Origin: Actinopolyspora halophila DSM 43834
GTDB lineage: Bacteria; Actinomycetota; Actinomycetes; Mycobacteriales; Pseudonocardiaceae
Assembly (NCBI RefSeq): GCF_000371785.1
Contig: NZ_AQUI01000002.1
Span: 3,451,276 to 3,515,275, forward strand
Reading direction: 5' to 3'
Length of the DNA: 64,000 bases
This document shows, one piece after another, positions 57,238 to 64,000 of the stretch. The notes beneath the pieces are model-generated. The model saw only the letters and a program-made list of their open reading frames with translations, was not told the origin of the DNA and ran no database searches. How positions within the stretch are numbered: position 1 is the first letter of the stretch; every line of letters starts with the position of its first letter. A program made the translations under genes and the position numbers.

Positions 57238-57870
57238 TCAGGCGGCTCCGCGGAGACGGGCGAGGCTGGCTTGGCGGCGCTGTCCGACTGCCAGCTCATC
57301 CAGCAGTTGATGATCACAGCGGGGCAGCAGGGCGTGGGCGGCGGTGCGGGCTTGGTCGGGCAGGCCACCCAGATCGGGACGGGCGGCGAGATCGAGCACC
57401 GTCTGTTCGACTGTGGTGAGCCATCCCTGGCCCAGTTCGCTGGTGTGGCGTTGCACGTCCAGGGCGGCTACGCGGCGACGGACGAAGAGCACGGTGGCCT
57501 CACGGTCGGCCACACGCAGCGTCGGCCGGTGCCGAGTGGCAGCCACGACCGCAACCGCCAGCGCGCGCGGGACGGCCCCGTGGATGCGAGCGGCGGACAA
57601 TCCCATCAGTGCGACCGAATCAACGCCCTCGTCAGCGGCCGCGATGCCCAACGCGGCCGCCTCCAGCTCGGGAATCCAGCCCCGGTCGAGCTGATCATCG
57701 GGAACCACGGCGTAATACCCCGTTGCCAATCGGTGCAACGCCCCGGCCCGAGACAGCCGCGCGAACTCGGGACGCGGATTCGCGTACACATCGGCAGCGT
57801 CGCGGGGTCGCAACACCCTGGAAGAGTCTCGCAACAGCGCGGAAGGCACGCGCGGCGTCGTAGGCGTCAT
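57238..57870 (-). CDS. abiEi: AbiEi-type antitoxin/repressor
   Basis: A 210-aa protein of the AbiEi family: a short N-terminal helical (winged-helix-like) region, RLSRAGALHRLATGYYAVVP, then ALMGLSAARIHGAVPRALAV, WLTTVEQTVLDLAARPDLGG and ARTAAHALLPRCDHQLLDEL. AbiEi both represses the operon by binding inverted repeats and neutralises AbiEii. I chose the ATG at 57870, with GGAGG 8 bases upstream, rather than the GTG at 57879. A perfect palindrome lies directly before the ribosome site. Confidence 0.87.
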   Translation of the reverse strand: MTPTTPRVPSALLRDSSRVLRPRDAADVYANPRPEFARLSRAGALHRLATGYYAVVPDDQLDRGWIPELEAAALGIAAADEGVDSVALMGLSAARIHGAVPRALAVAVVAATRHRPTLRVADREATVLFVRRRVAALDVQRHTSELGQGWLTTVEQTVLDLAARPDLGGLPDQARTAAHALLPRCDHQLLDELAVGQRRQASLARLRGAA

Positions 57871-57883
57871 TACCGTCACCTCC

Positions 57884-57900
57884 GTAGGCTATCAGCCTAC
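57884..57900. promoter_or_regulatory. 17-bp palindrome before abiEi, likely autoregulatory operator
   Basis: GTAGGCT-ATC-AGCCTAC, perfect 7-bp arms, abutting the GGAGG ribosome site of abiEi. AbiEi proteins repress their own promoter through inverted repeats at this kind of position. Confidence 0.7.
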
Positions 57901-58225
57901 GCTCGTGCCAGCGACGATGCGCAACCGTGGTGCCCATCGCGACGTGTCACCGAAGCTCGACCCGACGCACATGCAGCTGTCGGAGAAGCCCCCGCGGAAC
58001 GCAGCAGTCATCAAACGGCCGTGGATCGCCACATACCTCGACCAGGATCCGCTGCTCGTGACCATCTCCCCCACCGCGCGAGCCGCTGATTCAGATCGAT
58101 GACGAGTCGGCGAGTCGGAAGCCATTTCGCACGAGCGCGAAGCGCGATCTGCTATTCAAAGTCCGGCACCAACCGCAGCGCGCGGCTGCCTGCTCCTGCC
58201 AGCTCCGACTTCGGGGAAATCGTCA
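57901..58225. other. Region between abiEi and the vsr relic
   Basis: A plus-strand frame from 57905 to 58102 is protein-like (PKLDPTHMQLSEKPPRNAAV, KRPWIATYLDQDPLLVTISP) but unassigned. It may be a gene fragment. The region also holds the abiE promoter. Confidence 0.35.
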
Positions 58226-58712
58226 TTGGAGGCTTGCCGGCACGTCGATCCGAGTCCGACACCGCCGGCTTCATCCGCTGCGACGGCAAAGGTGATGCGC
58301 AGAACGAGACGCCGCGATACCGGCCCGGAACTGCGGCTGCGGAAGACGCTGCACCGCCGGGGACTCCGGTACCTGGTCGACGCGCCATTCCCGGGAGGGA
58401 ACAAGCGCAGACGGGTCGACATCCTGCTCCGCGGCCCGCGCATCGCGGTCTTCGTGGACGGCTGCTTCTGGCACTCGTGCCCGAAGCACGGCCTCCTCCC
58501 GAAGAGCAACCGGGAGTGGTGGCGGCGCAAGCTCGAAGGCGTGGTGCGACGCGACCAGGACACGGACTCCGAGCTCACCACAGCAGGCTGGCTCGTCGTG
58601 CGCGTGGGAGCACGAAGATCCCGAAACCACCGCGGACCTGATCGAACGACTCGTGCGCGAGCGGAAACGAGACAGCAATCCGACTCAGCGTGACAGGTAT
58701 CGAAAACAATAA
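58226..58712 (+). pseudogene. vsr: Very short patch repair endonuclease with a frameshift
   Basis: The sequence MRRTRRRDTGPELRLRKTLH, RRGLRYLVDAPFPGGNKRRR, VDILLRGPRIAVFVDGCFWH and CPKHGLLPKSNREWWRRKLE is a Vsr endonuclease, which nicks T:G mismatches next to cytosine-methylated sites. After GWLVVRV the frame is lost by what looks like a 2-base deletion (GTGTGG to GTGG near 58609). The correct ending (WEHEDPETTADLIERLVRER) continues in another frame to TAA at 58710. No partner cytosine methyltransferase is nearby. The start codon is unclear. Confidence 0.8.
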
Positions 58713-58747
58713 ACCCCTGGCCACTAGCTTTACCTGAGGTGAGTGTG

Positions 58748-58781
58748 GTGGCGGAGGGGCGAGCTGCGCACTAACCACCCG
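58748..58781. repeat. 34-bp direct repeat, right copy
   Basis: Identical to 56385-56418. It lies about 100 bases before the GAF/PucR regulator gene. Confidence 0.9.
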
Positions 58782-58879
58782 GATCGCGCTGCGCGACCCC
58801 GAGTGACATGGTCGGCCTCACTGGGCGTCCGCTAGGGCGTGCTTCACCAGGCGCTGGGCGGAGGGGCATCCTGTCCGGT

Positions 58880-60826
58880 GTGGTGACGAATGCCGACGAG
58901 CAGGGTGTGAGCCTCGCGGTGACGCAGGTGGTGGAGCTGCTGGATGCTGTGGCTGCGGATTCCGAGGATGACGCCGTCGAGGCGTTCGAGCGGTTGACGG
59001 CACAGTTGCCGGCCGGACGGGCGGCGGAGTTGGTGAGTCGCCTTCGAGACCTTCGTTCCCTGCTGACGCGCTGGCGTCGCCGTGGTCAGGAGTTGTCGGC
59101 GCTGTTCTCCAGTGCGCGTGAACTGGCTGAGCTGCGCGATACTGACGCGTTGCTGCATCGTCTGGTCGAGCGGGCGCACGCCCTGATGGGCACGGATGTC
59201 ACGTACTTGTCCGAGTTCCACGAGGACGTCGACGAACTGCGAGTGCGGTCGACGTTGGGGACCGTGGCTCCGTCGTTTCGCGACTTGCGCGTGCCTCCGG
59301 GCATGGGGCTGGCGAGCAAGGTGGTGCGTACCCGGTGCCCGCAGTGGACGCCGGTCTACCAGGCGAACGATTCGATCCCGCACGAGCAGGAGATCGATAC
59401 AGCCGTGGCCGCGGAAGGTCTGGTGTCGATGCTTGGTGTTCCGCTGGTGGCGGGAGATCGAGTGCTCGGTGTGTTGTTCGCTGCGAACCGCAGCAAGCAT
59501 GAGTTCACCCCCGATGAGATCGCCCTGTTGAGCGCGTTCGCCGATCACGCAGCGGTGGTGCTGCAAACGACAAGGTTGCTGGAGCAGGCGCGGGCCGCGG
59601 CGCAGGAAGCTGAGCGGGCCAATTCCGTGTTGGCGAGTAATGTCACGGCCATGGAACGCGCCAGCGCGGTGCACGAAGATCTCACTGCGGTCGTGCTGCG
59701 GGGAGGCAGCGCGGAGGGGGTCGCCGAGACGCTTGGGAAAGCGCTGGAACGTCGGGTGGTGATCCTCGACCGGGATCTCGTACCTGTGGCCCACGAGCCG
59801 GCCGAGGCCGGCGTGCGCTATTCCGCTGCGGACGGTGGCCTTGATCCCGCCGTGCGTGAAGCGATCGATGCGAGCCGGCTCTCGGGGCGATGCGTATTCG
59901 TTGGCGACGACCCCCCGCGTCCGGAGGTTGCCGTTGCCGTCGTGGCTGGCGAGACCTTCCTGGGGGCGGTGGTGGTCGGTTACGGCGACTTGGAACTCCG
60001 CGAGGTCGAGCAGCGCACTATTGAACGCGCCGCGCAAATCGCCGCCTTGGTCGCGGTCAAGCAAGAGGCGATCGCCGCTGCTGAGGATCGGGTCCGAGGG
60101 GAGTTGGTCGCCGACGTCCTGCGCGGTGACCAACATCGCTGGGAGGAACTGCTGCTTCGGGCGCGGGCGCGGGAGGTGCGGCTGGAAGACTTGCGCTCGG
60201 TGGTCGTAGTGGGGGTTTCCGCGGACGGCCGCAGAACCGCCACCGAAGCGATGCGCAGGTCGGTTCCCGGCGGCCTGGTCGGGGAGCGAGATGGTCTGCT
60301 GGTGTTGCTCGCTCCGGGCGAGGATTCCGTGTCGGTAGCTCGGGCGGCCTGGAATGCGCTCTCCGCGGCCCATCGTGGCTCGGTGCTGGTGGTTGCCGGC
60401 CCTCCTGCCGGATCGATGCAGGAGTTGGGGCAGTGCTTCGAGTCGGCACGTCGGTGCGTCGAGGTCGTGCGGAAGCTGAACACCTCGGCAGGGGTCGTCG
60501 ATTCACGGGCGTACGAGCCGTACATGGCGATGTTCGGGGCCGGCGGCAAGGACCTGTCGGGGTTCATCGACTCGACCATCGGGCCGGTATTGCGGTGGGA
60601 CGCGGAGCGTCGCACGGAGCTGTTCCAGACGTTGTGCGCGTTCGTCGACTCGTACGCCAGCCCGAGCCGCACGGCGCGTGTCCTGCACGTCCACATCAAC
60701 ACCGTCAATCAGCGGCTCGAACGGATCGGCGCTTTGCTGGGCTCGACGTGGCGCGAACCGGAATCGCTGTTCCGCATTTCCGTGGCGGCCCGCTTACATG
60801 CCTTGGCTAGCGCGTCGGAGGGGTGA
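58880..60826 (+). CDS. GAF-domain PucR-family transcriptional regulator
   Basis: A regulator of about 648 aa. A GAF sensor domain occupies about residues 75-230 (ELRDTDALLHRLVERAHALM, VPPGMGLASKVVRTRCPQW, SMLGVPLVAGDRVLGVLFAA). A coiled linker, a middle domain like the CdaR GGDEF-like region and the C-terminal PucR helix-turn-helix (LFQTLCAFVDSYASPSRTAR, VLHVHINTVNQRLERIGALL) follow. The first codons are uncertain; GTG 58880 or 58883 precede the conserved part, and the ATG at 58808 adds a non-conserved stretch. It precedes the HMG-CoA reductase and hydantoinase genes and an 8-bp-arm palindrome, so it probably controls them. Confidence 0.87.
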   Translation: MVTNADEQGVSLAVTQVVELLDAVAADSEDDAVEAFERLTAQLPAGRAAELVSRLRDLRSLLTRWRRRGQELSALFSSARELAELRDTDALLHRLVERAHALMGTDVTYLSEFHEDVDELRVRSTLGTVAPSFRDLRVPPGMGLASKVVRTRCPQWTPVYQANDSIPHEQEIDTAVAAEGLVSMLGVPLVAGDRVLGVLFAANRSKHEFTPDEIALLSAFADHAAVVLQTTRLLEQARAAAQEAERANSVLASNVTAMERASAVHEDLTAVVLRGGSAEGVAETLGKALERRVVILDRDLVPVAHEPAEAGVRYSAADGGLDPAVREAIDASRLSGRCVFVGDDPPRPEVAVAVVAGETFLGAVVVGYGDLELREVEQRTIERAAQIAALVAVKQEAIAAAEDRVRGELVADVLRGDQHRWEELLLRARAREVRLEDLRSVVVVGVSADGRRTATEAMRRSVPGGLVGERDGLLVLLAPGEDSVSVARAAWNALSAAHRGSVLVVAGPPAGSMQELGQCFESARRCVEVVRKLNTSAGVVDSRAYEPYMAMFGAGGKDLSGFIDSTIGPVLRWDAERRTELFQTLCAFVDSYASPSRTARVLHVHINTVNQRLERIGALLGSTWREPESLFRISVAARLHALASASEG

Positions 60827-60966
60827 CTCGGCGCCTACGGCGTTCGGGGACGGATCAGACGAGTCCGCTGGCCCACCAGGTCAACCCGGCACCGCGAGTC
60901 CTCGGGCTCGCGAGGTGCGGCTGCCTGGCGCCGGTCCCAGCAGCTCATATCCAGCAGGGCCGAATT

Positions 60967-60994
60967 ACACATAATCATACCGAAATTTATGTGT
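60967..60994. promoter_or_regulatory. Inverted repeat upstream of the HMG-CoA reductase gene
   Basis: ACACATAA (60967-60974) and TTATGTGT (60987-60994), perfect 8-bp arms with a 12-base AT-rich spacer, in an otherwise GC-rich spacer. It is a good candidate binding site for the PucR-type regulator. Confidence 0.6.
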
Positions 60995-61132
60995 GAGTTG
61001 GCCGTGTTGTTCGGCTCACTGTCTGCCTATCGTTGCTGCTAAGCGAGCGCAGCGCTGCACCAAATGGACTTGTTCGACTGCCGGGGCAGGCGCAGCCTCG
61101 AGCGACGTCGCTCATGGTGAGTGGAGGTATCG

Positions 61133-62407
61133 GTGACGACACAGAGCAGGATTCCCGATTTCCGGGACGAGTCCCCGGACGGTCGGCGGGCTCTGGCGGC
61201 CGAGAGCGCGGGCATTCCGCCGGATGCCCTCGAGGCTTGGTCCTCGGGCGGACTCGGTCTCGAGCAGGCCGATCACATGATCGAGAACGTGGTCGGGACG
61301 TTCGGCATGCCGATCGGAGTGGCCACGAACTTCACCGTCAACGGAGCGGATGTTCTGGTCCCGATGGCCACCGAGGAACCATCGGTCGTCGCGGCGGCCA
61401 GCAACGCCGCTCGGATCGCACGAGAGCGGGGCGGGTTCCACACCAGCAGCTCCACCCCGATCATGCAGGCACAAGTCCAGGTGCTGGACGTGGCCGATCC
61501 GGACGGCGCCCGAGTACGGCTGCTCGAGGCCGGCGAGGAACTGATCCGCCTGGCCAACGACCAGGATCCACAGCTGGTCTCGTTCGGCGGCGGAGTACGG
61601 GACCTCAAGGTGCGCACCGTCGAAGGACACACCGGCCGATACGTCGTCGCGCACCTCGTGGTCGACGTACGCGACGCGATGGGCGCGAACGCCGTGAACA
61701 CCATGGCCGAAGCCGTGGCCGATCGGGTCGGACAGATCGCCGGTGGCCGCGTGCTGCTGCGCATCCTGACCAACAAGGCCGATATGCGGCTGGCGCGGGC
61801 GCGCGCGGTGTTCAGCGCCGAGGCGTTGGGCGGAGCGGAGATCGTCGGCAATCTCGTGCACGCGGCCGCACTGGCCGAAACCGACCCCTACCGCGCCGCG
61901 ACGCACAACAAGGGGATCATGAACGGGATCACCGCCGTCGTGCTGGCCACGGGCAACGACACGCGGGCGGTGGAGGCAGGGGCGCACTCCCACGCGGTCG
62001 GAGCGCGTGGCCAATACGCCGCCCTGTCGCACTTCGAGGTCAACCGCGACGGCGACCTCGTCGGTACCCTCGAACTCCCGATGCCGGTGGGACTGGTCGG
62101 AGGAGCGACCACGGTCCACGCGGCGGCGCAAGCGGCAGTCCGGATGCTCGGAGTGTCCACCGCATCCGACCTGGCCGAGATCATAACCACGGTCGGCTTG
62201 GCGCAGAACTTCGCCGCGCTGCGCGCCTTGGCCACCGAGGGGATCCAGCGCGGCCACATGTCACTGCACGCTCGCAACATCGCGATCTCGGCAGGCGCCA
62301 CGGCGGAGGAGATCCCCGAGGTCGTGGGCCGGTTGGTTGCCGATCGCGCCATCCGGACGGACAGGGCTGAGCAGGTACTCGCCGACCTCCGGTCTCCCGG
62401 CAACTGA
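61133..62407 (+). CDS. Hydroxymethylglutaryl-CoA reductase, class II (degradative type)
   Basis: A 424-aa class II HMG-CoA reductase. Signatures: ENVVGTFGMPIGVATNFTVN, LVPMATEEPSVVAAASNAAR (catalytic Glu), VVDVRDAMGANAVNTMAEAV, HNKGIMNGITAVVLATGND (catalytic Lys region) and, near the end, the active His in QRGHMSLHARN. Class II enzymes usually work with NAD(H) and allow growth on mevalonate, but they can serve synthesis. The GTG at 61133 follows GGAGG. With the next gene and the GAF/PucR regulator it seems to be part of a catabolic operon that continues beyond the window. Confidence 0.9.
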   Translation: MTTQSRIPDFRDESPDGRRALAAESAGIPPDALEAWSSGGLGLEQADHMIENVVGTFGMPIGVATNFTVNGADVLVPMATEEPSVVAAASNAARIARERGGFHTSSSTPIMQAQVQVLDVADPDGARVRLLEAGEELIRLANDQDPQLVSFGGGVRDLKVRTVEGHTGRYVVAHLVVDVRDAMGANAVNTMAEAVADRVGQIAGGRVLLRILTNKADMRLARARAVFSAEALGGAEIVGNLVHAAALAETDPYRAATHNKGIMNGITAVVLATGNDTRAVEAGAHSHAVGARGQYAALSHFEVNRDGDLVGTLELPMPVGLVGGATTVHAAAQAAVRMLGVSTASDLAEIITTVGLAQNFAALRALATEGIQRGHMSLHARNIAISAGATAEEIPEVVGRLVADRAIRTDRAEQVLADLRSPGN

Positions 62408-62460
62408 TCCGCCCAGCCAGCCGACCCCACACACCGAACGTCAAAGGAGACGTAGCAATC

Positions 62461-64000
62461 ATGACTCTACACGTGGGAATCGACGTGGGCGGCACGTTCA
62501 CGGACGCGGTCGCCGTTCACGACGGCCGCGCCGTGCGCGGCAAGGCCTTCTCCACCCCCGATGTCACAACCGGCATCCTCGATGCCCTCGCCGTTCTCGA
62601 ACATCGGCTCGAAGTCGGCGAGGACGGCTTCTACTCGCAGATCGACCGGTTCGTCCTCGGGAACACGATCGTCACCAACGCCGTCGACGAGCAGAAGTAC
62701 TCGGCCGTCGGTCTGCTCACCACGCAGGGCTTTCGCGACACGCTGCGAATCGCCCGTTCCGCGCGGGACGACGAGCGGGACCCGCACCGCATGACGCCGC
62801 CACCGGAAATCATCGATCGCAATCGGATCGTCGAGGTTTCCGAACGCGTCGATGCCCACGGCACGGTGCTGGCACCCCTGGGCGAAGACGCTTTGGGCCA
62901 GGCCGTCGATCGCGTCCTGCAGGCGGGAGCGGAGTCGCTGGCGGTGTGCCTGTTGTGGTCGTTCCGCAATCCCCAGCACGAGCAAGCGATCGGTAAGTAC
63001 CTCGAAACCCACCACCCGGGGCTGCCCTACACGTTGTCCAGCTCGCTGACGCCGGTGTACCGCGAGTACGAGCGAATGGTCACGACCACGCTCGATGCGG
63101 CGGTCAAGCCGATCGTGGCGCAGCACTTCGACCATCTCGCCAACGAGCTCGCTCAGCGGGGGCTGCGCACCCGTGTGCAGATCATGCAGGTCCACGGCGG
63201 TTTCCTGTCAGCGGAGGAGACCAGCAAAGCGCCGATCGGCATGTTCAACTCCGGACCAGTGGGCGGCGTCACCGGCGCACGCCTGCTCGGTCATCACTTG
63301 GGACGGCAACGGGTGCTCACCGCGGACATGGGCGGTACGAGCCTGGACGCCGCCGCGATCATCGACGACGAATTCCGCGTGCTGCCGCGCGCCGAAATCG
63401 GTGCCTTGCCCACGAGCCTCACCGCGGTGGACATCGAGACGATCGGTGCCGGCGGGGGCAGTCTCGCGTGGGTCGACGGACGGGGCGTCGTGCGAGTCGG
63501 TCCGCAGAGCGCCGGCTCGGTTCCGGGACCGGCATGTTACGGCAAGGGCGGTGAGCGGCCCGCCGTGACCGACGCGGCACTCGCGATGGGCTTACTCAAC
63601 CCCGACTACTACCTCGGCGGCAGCGTCACGCTCTACGAGGACAAGGCCCGCGAGGCGGTGCAGCGCCACCTCGCCGGTCCGCTGTCGTTGAGCATCGACG
63701 ACGCGGCCCACGGCGTCTACCGCCTCGCCGTGTCGCAGATGGCGAACGCGGTCCGCAAGATCACCGTCAACCGCGGGCACGACCCCCGGGAGTTCACGCT
63801 CGTCGGGTTCGGCGGGGCGTGCGGGCTGTTCGCGGCCGCCATCGCCTCCGAGATGGGTGTGGGAGAAGTGATCATCCCGCGGGACGCCGCGGTGTTCTCC
63901 GCCTACGGCCTGATGCACGCCGACTCCGTCTTCTCGGCCGTGCAGACCACGCCGTGGACGTTCGCGGATCCGGCGGCAGACCTGGAAAAGGAGTTCGCCT
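62461..64000 (+). CDS. Hydantoinase/oxoprolinase A-type subunit, cut by the window end
   Basis: At least 513 codons; no stop before the window end. The N-terminal HyuA/acetone carboxylase-type ASKHA fold begins HVGIDVGGTFTDAVAVHDGR and continues with VLGNTIVTNAVDEQ, NSGPVGGVTGARLLGHHLGR, TADMGGTSLDAAAI and VGFGGACGLFAAAIASEMGV. It would use ATP to activate a substrate such as a hydantoin, 5-oxoproline or ketone; a B subunit gene usually follows. The ATG at 62461 has AAAGGAG upstream. The pairing with HMG-CoA reductase is unusual and its substrate is unknown. Confidence 0.9.
   Translation, partial: MTLHVGIDVGGTFTDAVAVHDGRAVRGKAFSTPDVTTGILDALAVLEHRLEVGEDGFYSQIDRFVLGNTIVTNAVDEQKYSAVGLLTTQGFRDTLRIARSARDDERDPHRMTPPPEIIDRNRIVEVSERVDAHGTVLAPLGEDALGQAVDRVLQAGAESLAVCLLWSFRNPQHEQAIGKYLETHHPGLPYTLSSSLTPVYREYERMVTTTLDAAVKPIVAQHFDHLANELAQRGLRTRVQIMQVHGGFLSAEETSKAPIGMFNSGPVGGVTGARLLGHHLGRQRVLTADMGGTSLDAAAIIDDEFRVLPRAEIGALPTSLTAVDIETIGAGGGSLAWVDGRGVVRVGPQSAGSVPGPACYGKGGERPAVTDAALAMGLLNPDYYLGGSVTLYEDKAREAVQRHLAGPLSLSIDDAAHGVYRLAVSQMANAVRKITVNRGHDPREFTLVGFGGACGLFAAAIASEMGVGEVIIPRDAAVFSAYGLMHADSVFSAVQTTPWTFADPAADLEKEFA

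Noticed and set aside
56385-58781. The 34-bp repeats as att sites in a tRNA gene
   Set aside because: No tRNA cloverleaf could be formed around either copy and no integrase is inside the bracketed segment.

Overview
The window is high-GC (about two thirds G+C), with GTG/TTG starts, GTGA and ATGA gene overlaps, mycothiol-type formaldehyde detoxification genes and actinobacterial gene families. It looks like a chromosomal stretch of an actinomycete, most likely Pseudonocardiaceae (Amycolatopsis/Saccharopolyspora-like); the genus is inference. No rRNA, tRNA or CRISPR array was seen.

From 3 to 30.5 kb lies an aromatic-catabolism island. catABC (catechol 1,2-dioxygenase, muconate cycloisomerase, muconolactone isomerase) sits divergent to an IclR regulator across a nested 31-bp palindrome. 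An AraC regulator is divergent from a two-component guaiacol O-demethylase (P450 GcoA and reductase GcoB), followed by a mycothiol-dependent formaldehyde dehydrogenase and an MBL hydrolase. Together they would turn guaiacol into catechol plus formaldehyde, remove the formaldehyde and open the ring. Next come an AraC regulator with aryl-aldehyde and aryl-alcohol dehydrogenases, then a decayed vdcBCD-type hydroxyarylate (vanillate) decarboxylase operon with a decayed MarR regulator. A PadR regulator follows, divergent from a seven-gene operon: aryl-CoA ligase, three-part molybdenum hydroxylase (its Fe-S subunit fused to a CoxG domain), enoyl-CoA hydratase-like protein, BenE-type transporter and hotdog thioesterase. 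This operon is the best candidate for an undescribed pathway.

From 30.6 to 37.2 kb is a graveyard: IS3 and integrase fragments, a secreted Tat beta-helix protein, a GH16 glucanase lacking its core, a MazF/MarR chimera, a copy of the nhaA tail, an IS5 relic and an intact IS630 element. From 37.2 to 43.3 kb a minus-strand sulfur/persulfide island carries a TauE exporter, three rhodanese-containing units, two MBL persulfide dioxygenase-type proteins, a DUF302 protein and a CsoR/CstR repressor with two matching 14-bp operators.

From 43.5 to 55 kb there are blaI, IS701 and IS5 relics, a NagD-type HAD phosphatase, an NhaA-DsbA fusion, dehydrogenase relics, an NAD formate dehydrogenase-like protein (a possible last step for C1 units), an SDR with an altered active site and an aldo-keto reductase. 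From 55 to 64 kb are a PPOX flavoprotein, an AbiE-type toxin-antitoxin pair and a frameshifted vsr gene bracketed by 34-bp direct repeats, then a GAF/PucR regulator, a class II HMG-CoA reductase and a hydantoinase A-type protein cut by the window end.
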